A stretch of DNA of 64,000 bases from Saccharomyces mikatae IFO 1815 (GCF_947241705.1 NC_079269.1:248001-312000); one strand, 5' to 3'; counted from the stretch's first letter, positions 47,175 to 59,918 are shown. The notes: generated by a model from the sequence alone, not told the origin. Translations and numbers: made by a program.

Positions 47175-48842
47175 TTATGGCTTGTGGAGTACCTGCTGAT
47201 GTTCCTCGTACAGCTTTTCGTGCATACCACGTAACTCTTTGTAAGCGTGTGTTAATGCTTCTATATTGGCTTTAAGTTCGGTAATTTCTTCATCTTTTGC
47301 GGTATTGTTGTCCAAAGATGAGGCGGTGTTGACTTCATTATCAACCACTCTTACATCACTTGAAATTTTACCAATGTGTGTGAACATGGATTCTTGTGAT
47401 TTAATCTGTTCCAAATAAGCTTCGAAGTTATTAAGTGGTAACGCAAGGTCTGGATCTGTCTCCGTTTCTGGTTCTCCTATCTGATACCAGATATCATGTA
47501 AATGAGCTTTGTTTTTACTATCGAAAATAACTCTTTGTAAATTTGGTATCTTCATAGAGTTGTGACCGTTACCATTACCAGAACGTTTCTCCTTTGTTTC
47601 TTCTCCAAATAGTTGGCTGTCATTTCCAAGCCTATAAGGATTGACTAAGAGGTTCGTCACTGCTCCAACAGAAGCTTGCGACGTAGTTAAAGTTTGAATA
47701 GTTCTAATAACCTGTTTTGAGTAGATTTCCGCAATAGAAACCTTTCCCTCTGTGTCACCAACTAATAATAGTGTACCATCCATTGATATTTCTAGACAGG
47801 ACACGTTCGAATTCAGAAGATTATCACAGACAAGTTGACCCATCGTATATAGTGCATCTAGATCCTGATTTTCACCACCCCTGACTAAACTCCGTTGTAC
47901 CAGAGAAAAAACTCTGCTTTTTTTTATTGTATTGGTTCCTGCAGACTGTAAGAGATTAACAACGGTGTTTCCCTTTAACTTATAGAACAAATTTAGTGTA
48001 AAACAGCCATCTTCAGTACCGATATAGCATGCTCTGTCAGCAGGATCGAGAACTAAAGATTTAATAGCATAAGGTGTCGTAAATGTAGCAAGTAATGCAG
48101 GTGTTTTACCAATACTACCATTTATTCCGTTTGTTTCCTGTTTCTCCTTGGAGCCTATTAGACTCAAATCATAGCACCTAATGGTAGCATCTTGCGATGC
48201 CGTGAATAATTTCGTATCAGTGCACGATAAGAATTTTCCTTGACTAGAGGAAACTTGAAAATCTGTCACAGGCAATGTATGATCGTGAAGGATACATATG
48301 GGCTTAGGATCATCATTGGAGGCTGATACTAAATCGACTGTCTGCCATAAAATAACTCTCGAATCATTACCTGAAGTAATTATATATTTCCCATTCAAAA
48401 TAGATTTGATCTTGGTGATACTTTGATAATGAGCCATAGGCTTCACGTTCAACAGTGACCCTGAATTCAGTTCCCATATGTACAGTTTACCAGATTCGGT
48501 GGAACCAAGCAACAAATACGGAAGATTAAATTCTGGTAAATTATGAGCTACACCTTGAATTCTATCATACTGCATACCGGTATTTTGAACCACTTCTAAA
48601 CATTTTAGGATTTCAGGTAATGGCAAGCGCTGTTCAACAGACTCTCTCTTAAAAGAACCTGACAAATTGTAGACATTGATTAAAGCTTTTTGTGCCTGAG
48701 CAACAAATAAATACTTACTACCTACTTGAACACAACTATTTCTTGATTGAGTTGAACATTGCCTCAAATTTACTTGCTCAAACGAGTGCACAGAAGAAAT
48801 CGTTCCTGAGGTATTTGTTGTGAAAATGACTTGCTCGTCCAT
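47175..48842 (-). CDS. IPI3: Ipi3, WD40 subunit of the Rix1 complex
   Basis: I start at the ATG complementary to 48840-48842 ([15 protein letters not shown]), giving 555 residues, the S. cerevisiae length; the five codons upstream lack an ATG. Seven-bladed WD40 propeller repeats cover about 10-380 (for example [12 protein letters not shown] and [12 protein letters not shown]). A C-terminal coiled coil (about 520-550) is Leu/Glu-rich. Ipi3 works with Rix1 and Ipi1 in ITS2 processing and remodelling of pre-60S particles with Rea1, and has been linked to replication licensing. The RRPE upstream suits a ribosome-assembly gene. Confidence 0.96.
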   Translation of the reverse strand: MDEQVIFTTNTSGTISSVHSFEQVNLRQCSTQSRNSCVQVGSKYLFVAQAQKALINVYNLSGSFKRESVEQRLPLPEILKCLEVVQNTGMQYDRIQGVAHNLPEFNLPYLLLGSTESGKLYIWELNSGSLLNVKPMAHYQSITKIKSILNGKYIITSGNDSRVILWQTVDLVSASNDDPKPICILHDHTLPVTDFQVSSSQGKFLSCTDTKLFTASQDATIRCYDLSLIGSKEKQETNGINGSIGKTPALLATFTTPYAIKSLVLDPADRACYIGTEDGCFTLNLFYKLKGNTVVNLLQSAGTNTIKKSRVFSLVQRSLVRGGENQDLDALYTMGQLVCDNLLNSNVSCLEISMDGTLLLVGDTEGKVSIAEIYSKQVIRTIQTLTTSQASVGAVTNLLVNPYRLGNDSQLFGEETKEKRSGNGNGHNSMKIPNLQRVIFDSKNKAHLHDIWYQIGEPETETDPDLALPLNNFEAYLEQIKSQESMFTHIGKISSDVRVVDNEVNTASSLDNNTAKDEEITELKANIEALTHAYKELRGMHEKLYEEHQQVLHKP

Positions 48843-49563
48843 TCTGACCGTCTTCAAAAGTTCTTACTGGATGAATATTCAACAATGGAGGTTATCTTAT
48901 ATATCTTTGTGAAATCTGTCCTCCGCATAAGTATATTCGGAAATGGGCATCGATTTAAAATTTTCATTTAATGGATGTGAAAAAAAATTTTAGTTGGCGC
49001 ACTTGACTTTTTTCACACACATATCATAATATATGGAGTGGCGCTATCATATTGTCTCTCTTATGACAAGTAAACAGTTTGTTACCATGTTAGAGTCTTA
49101 ATTATTAAACCATACTACTAAATCAAAACCGGCTGAATGTTTTAAAGCTAAACCATGCTTCAATCTGTCTCTTTGGAGGCCATTTGCAAGAACCTATATA
49201 TTATTCTGTAGTTCTGTTCCTAATATAATGACAGAAGAATTCTTCATCGGCTTTCCTTTACAAAACAATTCGTAGTTGATTTTTGTGCTATTTTATAGTA
49301 GGTTAATATTGTACTTCTTCACGCTTACTATCTCAAGACTATCTATCAAAGTTAGTACTTATATTCTGCCTGTTCGCGTTGCATCTCAATTTATAAACGC
49401 GATCAAATGAGCCTTAAAAATCCGAACGAAGAATGAGAAATGTACATAAGAAGAAGGATTATAAAATACCACGACAAAGAGGTTAAAAGGACAATTAGAT
49501 ATTGTGGTAAGGTTTTCTTAGAAAAGAAAGGTAGAAAAAGTTGAGGCTTGTCAAAGAAAAAGA
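48843..49563. other. Divergent promoter IPI3/PBR1
   Basis: This 721-bp region contains the RRPE for IPI3 and A/T tracts. A TACTAAC-like motif on the minus strand at 49351-49357 lacks a matching donor and coding exon and is not taken as an intron signal. Confidence 0.5.
48957..48966 (-). promoter_or_regulatory. RRPE upstream of IPI3
   Basis: AAAATTTTCA (TGAAAATTTT on the gene strand) lies 115 bp upstream of the IPI3 ATG and fits the Stb3-bound rRNA-processing element. No clear PAC partner was seen. Confidence 0.55.
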
Positions 49564-50787
49564 ATGCCCTTGAATATTATTGGAACTGCCCTTATTGATG
49601 GGACTGATAAAATTCCTTACTATCAAACACTCAAAAGGGTGGCTCCCTATGCATTAGGTGCTGGTGCCATTAAATACTGGTCAAGAGGACCATCAAATAC
49701 GTGGGAAAGAAAGTTGCATGGAAAAGTTTATATAGTTACTGGTGCTACATCTCAAGGAATGGGAACATCTGTAGCTTATAAAATGGCAGAATTAGGCGCA
49801 CAATTAATCATCTTAACCCGGGAAGTAGACGAATGGGTCACAGATTGGTGCGAAGACTTACGTGAAAGTACAAAAAACGAGTTGATTTTTGTAGAAAAGT
49901 GCGACTTAAGCAGTTTATGGGAAATTCGTAAATTTGCCACAAATTGGCTGGATAATTCGCCACCTAGAAGATTAGATGGTGTCATTGTTATGTCTGGTGA
50001 TATGGAGCCATGGGGTATTCCAAAAATATCTTTACCACAGAGAAGATCATCTAAGGATGGTTTAGAATTACAAATCGCTACAAATTATGTAGCAATTTTC
50101 CATCTTTTAAACTTACTACAGCCTAGTTTCAAGGCTCAACCGCCTGATAGAGATGTAAGAATCATTCTTGCTACATGTTGGTTACAGGTTGTGGGTGATA
50201 TCAACATAGAAGATCCTCTATGGCAAAATGCCAAATATGAAAGTGCCTTGAAATTTTTCGCAAGCAGTAAACTACAATTAGGATTAAGCATGATGGAATT
50301 ACAAAGAAAAATTTCAGAAGACATCAAAAATCAAAAGACAAATGACACTGAAAGAACAGGTAAAAATGTTACTATTACTATGGTTCAACCGGGTACCATG
50401 CGATCCACCAGTCTACGTCGGGTCATTAGCAATGGTTCGGTGACATTATTAATCATAGTGTACTGCATTCTATTGTACCCCATTTTGTGGTTGTTCACAA
50501 AGAGCGGTCGCCGTGGTGACCAAAGTTTCTTGTACGCCTTGATGACACCGGAACTAGAGGAAATAAATCTTAAAGACGTGAGAGCTAAGTATATTTCAGA
50601 CTGTTCAATTGTGAAATTTGCTCGTAAAGAATTCGATGACGAGAAATTGCAGAAGAAATTATTCCAAAACACTGAAAGAGATATATTGCAACTGGAAAAG
50701 AAAATCGCAGCAAAAAGAAATGCCAATAAAAAAGAGGAGAAAGGAACAAAGAAGAAAAGTCAGCGCAAGAGTAAAAAAGATGATTAG
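49564..50787 (+). CDS. PBR1: Pbr1, essential short-chain-dehydrogenase-like protein
   Basis: This 407-residue protein is the same length as S. cerevisiae YNL181W. A Rossmann fold begins with VYIVTGATSQGMGTSVAYKM (about 55-75). An SDR-like core follows, but the usual YxxxK is altered to a region around KYESALKFFASSKLQ. A membrane hairpin near 295-320 (LLIIVYCILLYPILWLF) suggests ER or lipid-droplet attachment. The C-terminus is a highly charged Lys/Glu tail. It is a putative oxidoreductase, essential in S. cerevisiae, with no defined substrate; I infer lipid-related chemistry only from the fold and location. Confidence 0.9.
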   Translation: MPLNIIGTALIDGTDKIPYYQTLKRVAPYALGAGAIKYWSRGPSNTWERKLHGKVYIVTGATSQGMGTSVAYKMAELGAQLIILTREVDEWVTDWCEDLRESTKNELIFVEKCDLSSLWEIRKFATNWLDNSPPRRLDGVIVMSGDMEPWGIPKISLPQRRSSKDGLELQIATNYVAIFHLLNLLQPSFKAQPPDRDVRIILATCWLQVVGDINIEDPLWQNAKYESALKFFASSKLQLGLSMMELQRKISEDIKNQKTNDTERTGKNVTITMVQPGTMRSTSLRRVISNGSVTLLIIVYCILLYPILWLFTKSGRRGDQSFLYALMTPELEEINLKDVRAKYISDCSIVKFARKEFDDEKLQKKLFQNTERDILQLEKKIAAKRNANKKEEKGTKKKSQRKSKKDD

Positions 50788-50909
50788 AAAGAGAATTATG
50801 ACATAAATAGGATAGAAAGAGAAGCGTGGATATATATATTTTCTTGTTTTTCTTTTTTGACGATATCAGTATATGTAATTGTTTATTTATTTAATTCCCC
50901 TTCGCGACA

Positions 50910-51905
50910 TTAAAGTATCACACACTTTGATTTCTTTTTCTTCTTTTCATTTTTCATCTTCGATTTAGTTTGTTTACTGCAGTGAGCCTTTGAAGCTATC
51001 TTGGTGCCTTTGGTTTTTGATTGTTCGTGAGTTTTGTCCTTATGTTCCTTTTTCGTAGGCTTGATATTAAGCGCTTCCTTCTCATGTGGTGGGTTATCAT
51101 TCGGAAGGGTGCTATCTGTACTATTATTATGATGTGGTTGCTGTTTTTGTTGTTGAATATTCTTGTCTCCGTTGGTGTTGGTTGTTGCACTCGTTAGTTC
51201 ATCAGTCAGGGTATGATTTGCTGATTTTTGGTTAGTAGATTCCGGCTCATAAATAGCGTATCTTACTGCATGCTCAAAAACTTCTCGGACGCCTGCTTGT
51301 GTAGCAGCAGAACATTCGGTGTACCCCATAAACCCGTATTCTTGTACGAGTTTATCTATTTCCTCTTGAGATACATAATCAGAGTTTGTTTCTTGTAACT
51401 TTTTCTGGGTTTCCAAATCATCTCTTAGATCGCTTTTGGTACCCACCAGTAAAATGGGATATTTCCTTACTTTAGTATAAAGGGAAGAACTTTCAATATT
51501 AGAAGTCTGTTTTAGTTCAGGTAGCCACTTTTCTGTGACATTGGCAAAGCTGGCATGTTCACTTACCGAGAAACAAATTAAGAAAATATCAGTTTGAGGG
51601 TAACATAACGGTCTTAAACGATCGTAATCTTCCTGTCCTGCAGTATCCCATAAATTGATTTTATATAGTTTTCTTTCTGTACTTGGTGAAGAACTGGCAG
51701 AGGAAAGTGATCCTCTCCTACCGGTACCATTTCCAAGTTCTAAGGGGCCGTTGGAAATTGCGGTAGGGATAGCTATTGTGGTAGAATAATTATCAAAAAC
51801 CGTTGGAACATAGTCGGTTGGGAATGAATTGGTAGTATATGATATTAGAAGTGACGTTTTTCCTACTGCACCATCACCGATTATGACGCACTTAATGGAC
51901 CTCAT
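50910..51905 (-). CDS. RHO5: Rho5, Rac-like small GTPase
   Basis: This 331-residue protein is the S. cerevisiae length and has a full Ras-fold. P-loop GDGAVGKTS is at 10-18, switch I around YVPTVFDNYST, DTAGQEDYDRLRP for switch II, GTKSDL for guanine recognition and CSAATQ. An extra Ser/Gly-rich insert of about 30 residues sits between strands 2 and 3. A long polar, basic extension (about 230-325) precedes the CVIL box for geranylgeranylation. Rho5 is the yeast Rac homologue; with its Dck1-Lmo1 exchange factor it moves to mitochondria on oxidative stress and affects cell-wall integrity and mitophagy. Confidence 0.97.
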   Translation of the reverse strand: MRSIKCVIIGDGAVGKTSLLISYTTNSFPTDYVPTVFDNYSTTIAIPTAISNGPLELGNGTGRRGSLSSASSSPSTERKLYKINLWDTAGQEDYDRLRPLCYPQTDIFLICFSVSEHASFANVTEKWLPELKQTSNIESSSLYTKVRKYPILLVGTKSDLRDDLETQKKLQETNSDYVSQEEIDKLVQEYGFMGYTECSAATQAGVREVFEHAVRYAIYEPESTNQKSANHTLTDELTSATTNTNGDKNIQQQKQQPHHNNSTDSTLPNDNPPHEKEALNIKPTKKEHKDKTHEQSKTKGTKIASKAHCSKQTKSKMKNEKKKKKSKCVIL

Positions 51906-53953
51906 CAGAACTATTAGTATACTATATTATAAGTAGTATATATATCGAAGTGTACCTTGTACGTGCTACTTCTCCTATGCTATGGAATTCGATGATCTAG
52001 ATGTTGTCTTAGCCAATTGATCGAGGAATAAGTTAATTTTCCAACCGCTGAAATAGAATGATGAGTGAATGTTCGTGCTTCTGTTCGTTGGTGGACCGGC
52101 CGTACGTGCTTAGTGAGGGCACTACTTAAACTTACTTTAAATAACAAAATAGGAAAGTAACGAAAAAACTGAAAAAGTAAAAAAAAAAAAAAAAAAAAAG
52201 GAGAAGCTATGATTGCCAGTATTTGCATGAATCAAGATGAAAGAGAAGAACGACAAAACCAAGAGAAGGAAAGGTGATTCAAAGATAAGAAATGAAGAGA
52301 AGAAAAAATCGAAGTGTGATACTGTAATGTTGAGAAGCGCATGCTCAGCTGCATAAGAGCTTTCCTTCAAGTATTTACTTCATCGTATTCGTTGTAGCCC
52401 GTTACGTAAACATTTTGACCAAGAAGCGTAAGAGAAGAATTTTGAGCGGAGGCCGAATCATTTTCTCTTTTTATTAATTTGGTCCAGATAATAACCTTTT
52501 ATGATTTCTGTATCAAGGGGCAGACTGGCCTACCTCTTAGAGACCCCCGCATGTCCAAGCAAAGCAAAGACTGAGAGGAAGCGGGCAGGATAATTTTCCG
52601 GTTTGTTCGCTTCACAGCTGTTAAACGTAGATGCAGATCTGATACCGAGAGAGGGGGAGGCCGGAACGAAAGATTCAGGGGAGAGAAAGGCCCGGTCGTC
52701 GCAGAAGAGAGCACTTTGTCACACCTCAACTCTTAACTACTCTGTCTCTCAGAGCTTTTATGGCACATAAATAAAATATCTGCTGCCTTCCATTAACTAG
52801 TCGTTATTCACCGGCGCGGAGAGCCTAGCCCTTGCGGAAAGAGATAGGTCCTTCTATTAACGCAATTGAATTGAGAACTGCAAAAGAGAAAAAAAGATGC
52901 TTGTTCCACCTTTTTCGATTGCAGTTAACTTACTACTATTTGCGTCACCATCTATATCTTGTATAAGGAGACTTCGGATAATTCGTCCCAGAAGGTGTTG
53001 GAAAAAAAAAAGAAACAAAGAAGAAAAAGAAGTGCAAAAAGGAAAGCTCAACCATCCTCGAACATCTTTCCTTTTTTCTTCACGTGCTTTGCTGATGTAA
53101 GCAGCAGGACATGGCGGACAGAAATCGGAGAGATGTGACGGCGACTCCTGACAGACAACGTCAGGCAAATGTAAAATTGAACATGAAAGGCTGCGTAGTT
53201 CACTGTCACCGGAGCTGTCCAGACGATTTAGTAAGTCAAGCGAACCTTGAAAAATGGGAACTTACCTATAATGGCGACGCATAAAGGCGCACCACGTCAT
53301 ACAAAATGACATCACGATGATAAATATTCACCGCACGATGCGCAGTATTTGATTAGGAACCGGCTATAGCTCATTTTTCAAACGTTATTTCTCCGATATT
53401 TTCGAATGGAATGATGGTACCACGATACTAAAGGCGACAAAAAAGTACTGTGTGTGTTTCGCATTGTTCACTTTATTTTATTGTATAAGCGCAGGTAGTC
53501 AACTTCCCATCCTTTCCTTGCTGCTAAGAAACAGCAGTATGACTGCTTAAAATAGAAGTACGTTGGTCAAGCCTACGTACATAACGCTAATATGATTACC
53601 TGAGTACTTTTGGAGATGACGCTAAGCCTCTTGATTTTCACTTCTTTCTTTTCGTTGCTTCTCTTGAGTCTAATTACTGATTCTTGGAAATATAGACTGT
53701 TTTTATTCATAACATCCTTACATTTTCAAACAAAATTGTCTCATAAAAATTCTTTTGTGAAATTTTTTTACGAACGGACGCGGCGAGTCATTTTCCAATA
53801 TGCAGTGTGAGATTTTCCACTTGTATGCTGCTGTTTGAAATACAACAGCATTTTTCCATAAATTTTAAGCGAGTACATTTGACATATCTGTTGAATAGTC
53901 TTCTTATTCTTTAGATGTAAATATAAAAAAAAAACAGCAAACAAACTACAGAA
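51906..53953. other. 2-kb gap between divergent RHO5 and RPS3
   Basis: This is the largest gene-free stretch here. Near RHO5 is a GC-rich patch with CCGGCCG at about 52095. A run of about 20 A follows (52178-52199). A mixed, unusually GC-rich zone covers 52600-53300. The last 500 bp before RPS3 is AT-rich, with T-tracts typical of ribosomal-protein promoters. Several frames of 60-100 codons exist on both strands (for example 52857-53168 minus, 53610-53810 plus), none with recognisable protein features. I found no tRNA or snoRNA signature. Confidence 0.5.
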
Positions 53954-54676
53954 ATGGTCGCTTTAATCTCTAAGAAAAGAAAGCTAGTCGCTGACGGTGT
54001 CTTCTACGCTGAATTGAACGAATTCTTCACCAGAGAATTGGCTGAAGAAGGTTACTCCGGTGTTGAGGTCCGTGTTACTCCAACCAAGACCGAAGTCATC
54101 ATCAGAGCTACCAGAACCCAAGATGTTTTAGGTGAAAACGGTAGAAGAATCAACGAATTAACTTTGTTGGTTCAAAAGAGATTCAAGTACGCTCCAGGCA
54201 CTATTGTCTTATATGCCGAAAGAGTTCAAGACCGTGGTTTGTCCGCTGTTGCCCAAGCTGAATCCATGAAATTCAAGTTGTTGAACGGTTTGGCTATTAG
54301 AAGAGCTGCTTACGGTGTTGTCAGATACGTTATGGAATCTGGTGCTAAGGGTTGTGAAGTCGTTGTTTCTGGTAAGTTGAGAGCTGCCAGAGCTAAGGCT
54401 ATGAAGTTTGCCGACGGTTTCTTGATTCACTCCGGTCAACCAGTCAACGACTTCATTGACACTGCTACTAGACACGTTTTGATGAGACAAGGTGTTTTGG
54501 GTATCAAGGTTAAGATTATGAGAGACCCAGCTAAGAGCAGAACCGGTCCAAAGGCCTTGCCTGATGCTGTCACCATCATCGAACCAAAGGAAGAAGAACC
54601 AATTCTTGCTCCATCTGTCAAGGACTATAGACCAGCTGAAGAAACTGAAGCTCAAGCTGAACCAGTTGAAGCTTAG
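53954..54676 (+). CDS. RPS3: 40S ribosomal protein uS3 (Rps3)
   Basis: This 240-residue protein is nearly invariant with S. cerevisiae. It has an N-terminal KH type 2 domain (about 20-95, with [10 protein letters not shown]) and a C-terminal S3 domain with [14 protein letters not shown]. The acidic tail is exposed at the mRNA entry channel. uS3 holds mRNA at the entry site and takes part in scanning, in ribosome-quality-control ubiquitylation, and in 40S head assembly with its chaperone Yar1. It is a single-copy, intronless ribosomal-protein gene in yeast. Codon bias is extreme. Confidence 0.98.
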
Positions 54677-54963
54677 ATTTAATTATTAAATATATATATA
54701 AAGTATAGGTACAATAATTTTTTCTATTCCAGTTTAATGATGGTGGACTTTTTTCATGCTGTTAGATTTTCGTGAAGGATGCAAGTTCATGCAATCTATT
54801 TTTTTTTGAGATGGTTATTATTTACAGAATCACAATACTATATAATCAAAAAGATAGGTTTTGATTGAGAAAAAATGTGGACATGAGTAAAAGAGTGAAT
54901 GCCGATTCTTTCTCATTCGCTTATAATAAAGCTTAACAAAAACTCAAAGTCCCACAACCGCTT

Positions 54964-56336
<1,373 letters not shown>

Positions 56337-58190
56337 TCATATAATCTCTCTTAAAAACCCTTGTGAATTATTCTCAACTGAACATCCTCCATCCATCGAG
56401 GCATTATTATCTAACCCATGCCCGAGCCGTATCGAATTTGAAGACAGAGTAGAGAAACCATTCTGTGTAGATGAACCCGAGGACGAATATGTAAATGAAG
56501 AGCCATAAGAAAACCTGTTTTCCGAGTTCATGAAACTGTTCTGGATATTATATGAAGGATTATTGGTGGCTACAGTATCCCTTAGTGGTGGTACTGGGGG
56601 AACACCTCTTGCTTTGAAATTAAATTCGTTGCTAAAAGGATTATTAGTGGAAGCAATCTCACCGTTTGCTTGTTGAGATCCAGAGTCTTGAGCTTGAATT
56701 GATGCCTCTTTGGCTTGATCCGTTGTTGGGAATCCTGTCCTGCGCCCAATTTCGTGGTAGAAGAGATCAGCGTCCTTAAATGTTTTCTTTGCTTTTCTTT
56801 TTCTGATCAGTATAAACCACAATACAAGTGCACTTATAAGGACACCACCAACACTTCCTACTACACTTCCTACAATAGTTCCAGTATTTGATTTTGACGT
56901 GCCTTGGCTTTGATTACTGTCCAAGCTTCCGTCCAGCCAATGCTGATAGAAAGACATATCTGCAGTAATTGTTGAAGACGGAACAGAAAAGGAGCTAACT
57001 GCACTTTTTGCAAGTGCTATCGTAGTAGGTAATCCTGTTACGAATGTTGTAGTGGATCCAGTGATATCATATGCTTGGGTATAGAAATAATAAATAGTGC
57101 TCGAACCTTCGGAGCTTGAAAGAGCTCCCGTATTGTAAGCCGGACTTGATGTTGGCATGGAAGACGTAGAAAATAAAGTAGCGGAGACTTCTTGAGTCGT
57201 AAATGGTACACTGCTACCAGAAGTAGAAGCCATTGATATAAGAGAGTACGTGTTGTTAGCCAGAGAAGGGCTTGAATGGCTGGTTTTTGTACTGTCTAGT
57301 AGCGGTGACGATGAAAGGCTGCTTGAAGATAACAAACTGGTGGATGTTTTAGTGGAAGTTAATTTTGGCATGGAAATCGTACTTTCAGAATCAGCGGAAA
57401 CGGTTGAAGATGAATCTGATCTGTTGAGCATCGAAGGTTGGCCAGTGATGGAAGAATCGACCGTTGATGTAATCAATGAAGTATCAATTGGGCTTGATGT
57501 ATACCTATCAGGACTTGAGGATGTGGCATCTTCATTTGATATTGTGGAAGGTGACAAAAACGTTGTAGACCAACTCGATGGCACTTTTGAGGTGACACTA
57601 ATTTCAGAAGAAGTTGTTAATATTGAAGATAAAGAAGTGTAACTAGGAGATACGGCGGTAGGTGTTAACGAGGAAGAAGTAGAAGAACTACTGTCGAGCG
57701 AAAACTTTTCGAAGTTTGAATTTGATGAAGACGATGAATACGACGATGACAATGATATTGGCACCGATGTTGTTGATGGTGATGTCGATTTTGTTGACAG
57801 GATGGACGATTTTGATAAAAGAATGGACAATGAGGGTGTGATAATGGAGTATGAAGTCGTAGTTGAGTCATATTGTGAAGTTTCGATATGTTGCTCGCTC
57901 GATGAACTGCTGATTATGGTTGATGCGATAATGTCACTTGAAGATACAGCGGAGGATGAATACGCACTCTCGTCAGTTGTCAAACTTTGAGAATAATATA
58001 TGGATGTGAACGAACTAGAAACGGGCGCAAAGGAGCTCAGACTTCCCTGTTGGGGTATTAATGTTGAAGTAGCTGTAAGTGGGACATTGGTTGACAATAA
58101 AATCAGGCTGCTGCTCGGTTCACTGAATGGCAGTGATGTTTTGTCAGATTCTGCAGAGATGGTCTTCCCGATAGTACTATTGGAGCTCAT
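56337..58190 (-). CDS. TDA7: Tda7, Ser/Thr-rich vacuolar membrane protein
   Basis: This 617-residue protein (S. cerevisiae about 636) has an extremely Ser/Thr-rich region of about 430 residues, likely O-mannosylated and luminal. One strong membrane span (about 441-462, within [20 protein letters not shown]) follows, and a basic stop-transfer (RKRKAKK) precedes a cytosolic tail with Pro/Asn. There is no classical cleavable signal peptide at the N-terminus. Function is unknown; the S. cerevisiae protein localises to the vacuole and has the paralogue YDL211C. The Ser-rich part is simple-sequence and expected to differ in length between species. Confidence 0.92.
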   Translation of the reverse strand: MSSNSTIGKTISAESDKTSLPFSEPSSSLILLSTNVPLTATSTLIPQQGSLSSFAPVSSSFTSIYYSQSLTTDESAYSSSAVSSSDIIASTIISSSSSEQHIETSQYDSTTTSYSIITPSLSILLSKSSILSTKSTSPSTTSVPISLSSSYSSSSSNSNFEKFSLDSSSSTSSSLTPTAVSPSYTSLSSILTTSSEISVTSKVPSSWSTTFLSPSTISNEDATSSSPDRYTSSPIDTSLITSTVDSSITGQPSMLNRSDSSSTVSADSESTISMPKLTSTKTSTSLLSSSSLSSSPLLDSTKTSHSSPSLANNTYSLISMASTSGSSVPFTTQEVSATLFSTSSMPTSSPAYNTGALSSSEGSSTIYYFYTQAYDITGSTTTFVTGLPTTIALAKSAVSSFSVPSSTITADMSFYQHWLDGSLDSNQSQGTSKSNTGTIVGSVVGSVGGVLISALVLWFILIRKRKAKKTFKDADLFYHEIGRRTGFPTTDQAKEASIQAQDSGSQQANGEIASTNNPFSNEFNFKARGVPPVPPLRDTVATNNPSYNIQNSFMNSENRFSYGSSFTYSSSGSSTQNGFSTLSSNSIRLGHGLDNNASMDGGCSVENNSQGFLREII

Positions 58191-58597
58191 ACGATGGCGA
58201 ATATAAATACTTATTCAACTTTTTATATTTTTTTCAGATATCGACGAATGGGGATGGGGATACTAAATATGTGTTAAGCGAAAGTGTATCAACAAGCAGA
58301 TCAAAAAAGGATCAATACTGTTCTGATGCTTGTCTTTAGTGAGTAACTTTGGTAATTAATGAATGCGCAAAGGCCTTTCTTTGAAAAGGTGATCTGCAAA
58401 ACGTTTCTTTAGATCTTGTTTACCTCATTTCTTTCTTTTTTTTTTTTCCTGCACACTCCTCGTGCCTTGATAAGCCATTATCAAAAAAATAAAAATAGCA
58501 ACATTTGGTTAACTTGTATGGATTGAACATGAATAATTAAATACTGTACAAGCGAATAATCGCATTATGTAGGTAGCTTATACACCTGGTTTGTAGA
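58191..58597. other. TDA7 promoter / NOP13 3' gap
   Basis: This 407-bp gap lies between two minus-strand genes. It contains T-runs at about 58437-58448 and 58226-58234. One exact ARS-consensus match (58221-58231) is probably chance in T-rich DNA. Confidence 0.45.
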
Positions 58598-59809
58598 TTA
58601 GTCAAATTTCACTTTCTTTCCCTGCGATGGTACGATAGCTGCAGAACCTCTTTGGGCGGTCGCTAATGCTATACTGCTCTTAGTACGATTATTAGAATCT
58701 ACGGGTGGACGTCTGCTGTTGTTGGGTCTCTTATATTCGGGCTTATTGCCGCTATCCTGTCTTGAATGATCATACCCTCTGTTATTGGAAATATCGAATG
58801 AGGGAGATTTGTCATTGGTTACATTTTCAACCTTCTTACGAACCTGCCTTTTACTTCTGTCTTCACCGTATTCCATTCTCAACGGTCTTCCAGCAATTTT
58901 TCTACAACCTTTATCCTTCAATGCATTGGTCGATCCTTCTTCATTTTTGAAGTCGATAAATGCGAACCCTTTACATTTACCGCTATCTTCGAATGTCGCC
59001 ATACGGATTTTTATGATATCACCACAATGTTGGAAATGTTTTCTTAATAAATCATCGGTAACATCAAACGACAAATTACCGACAAAGAGAATTCTTGAAG
59101 GTGGATTTTTGGACATGGCGACCAGATCATCTTTGTCTGGTCTCCCCGAGTAATTTTCAGAATCTTTGATTAGCATATTTCTTCCGTTTAGATGAGATTC
59201 AGATAACTCTAGGACTGCTTTCAATTGCTCGACGTTTTTGAAAAACATGTAGCAAAACCCCTTGTTTTTCATAGAGTTAGAGTTTTTGGCAGCAACACGT
59301 GGCATGGATAGTCTGGTTATATCTTGTTCGGTAACTCTGCTTCTTTCGTCTTCATTGTTTTTTGTCTTAGCAACGAAAAATCTAACTAAGTCATCTTTCG
59401 TGGTCTCAAAAGATAAATTACCAATCCAAACACCATATTTATTTTCATCTTTCTTCTTCTTCGTTGCAGTCTCACTAGATTCATCTCCTTTTACGGCATC
59501 AGTTGTGGATCCATCACCTTGGTCGTCTTTCTCAGAGGCACCAGTTTTTTTCTTTTCAGCATCTTCTTTGTATTCTTTGATCGATTTAGGATCGATGTTG
59601 TACTTTGCGTTTAACTCCTCTAGAGTAATCTTCCCCCTTCTCAAGAGACGCTTTTGTTTCTTTGATAGGGGAATAGAGCTTTTCAAGTCAATTTCGATTT
59701 CATCTTCAGCTTTTCTCTTTTTTGTTGGATCAAGCAAAGCCTTCTTAACTTGTTCCTCGTTATCCTTTATGGTAACAACCTCTTCTTTTGACGCTTCTGT
59801 TTCTGACAT
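58598..59809 (-). CDS. NOP13: Nop13, nucleolar RNA-binding protein
   Basis: This 403-residue protein equals the S. cerevisiae length. The N-terminus is Lys/Glu-rich (1-120). RRM1 lies at about 126-215, with KYGVWIGNLSFET and GFCYMFF. RRM2 lies at about 240-320, with RILFVGNLSFDVTDDLLRKH and CKGFAFIDF. The C-terminal tail is basic and Arg/Asn-rich. Nop13 is found in pre-ribosomal complexes in the nucleolus and is a relative of Nop12; its exact step is unclear. The PAC and RRPE elements immediately upstream match ribosome-biogenesis control. Confidence 0.96.
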   Translation of the reverse strand: MSETEASKEEVVTIKDNEEQVKKALLDPTKKRKAEDEIEIDLKSSIPLSKKQKRLLRRGKITLEELNAKYNIDPKSIKEYKEDAEKKKTGASEKDDQGDGSTTDAVKGDESSETATKKKKDENKYGVWIGNLSFETTKDDLVRFFVAKTKNNEDERSRVTEQDITRLSMPRVAAKNSNSMKNKGFCYMFFKNVEQLKAVLELSESHLNGRNMLIKDSENYSGRPDKDDLVAMSKNPPSRILFVGNLSFDVTDDLLRKHFQHCGDIIKIRMATFEDSGKCKGFAFIDFKNEEGSTNALKDKGCRKIAGRPLRMEYGEDRSKRQVRKKVENVTNDKSPSFDISNNRGYDHSRQDSGNKPEYKRPNNSRRPPVDSNNRTKSSIALATAQRGSAAIVPSQGKKVKFD

Positions 59810-59877
59810 TTTATCTTGAACTTCAGGGTTTGTTGGATTAGATTGAGATACTGTGAGAAAATACCTCTCTATGTATG

Positions 59878-59918
59878 CTCATCGCAAAAATTTTCCTTCT
59901 CTTTAGGATGAAAAATTT
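59878..59918 (-). promoter_or_regulatory. PAC plus RRPE upstream of NOP13
   Basis: CTCATCGC (59878-59885, PAC in reverse) is followed by TGAAAAATTT (59909-59918, RRPE), within 110 bp of the NOP13 ATG. This is the standard ribosome-biogenesis pair. Confidence 0.8.

Noticed and set aside
49351-49357. TACTAAC motif on the minus strand upstream of IPI3
   Set aside because: There is no convincing donor, and the IPI3 ATG lies over 500 nt away with no coding-like sequence at a suitable acceptor.
52857-53168. Frames of 60-100 codons in the RHO5-RPS3 gap
   Set aside because: Composition looks random, there are no domains, and nearby frames on both strands are equally long; kept only as a question about the gap.
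54209-54655. 148-codon frame antisense to RPS3
   Set aside because: Strong codon bias of RPS3 removes stops on the other strand; such shadows are common at highly expressed genes, as also at SSB2.
57250-57642. 130-codon plus-strand frame antisense to TDA7
   Set aside because: It is the antisense of Ser/Thr-rich codons, giving a Val/Glu/Asp-rich shadow.
59262-59819. 185-codon plus-strand frame antisense to NOP13 (position of the dubious YNL174W type)
   Set aside because: It mirrors the Lys/Glu-rich N-terminus of NOP13 as a Phe/Ser-rich shadow, and NOP13 is strongly supported.
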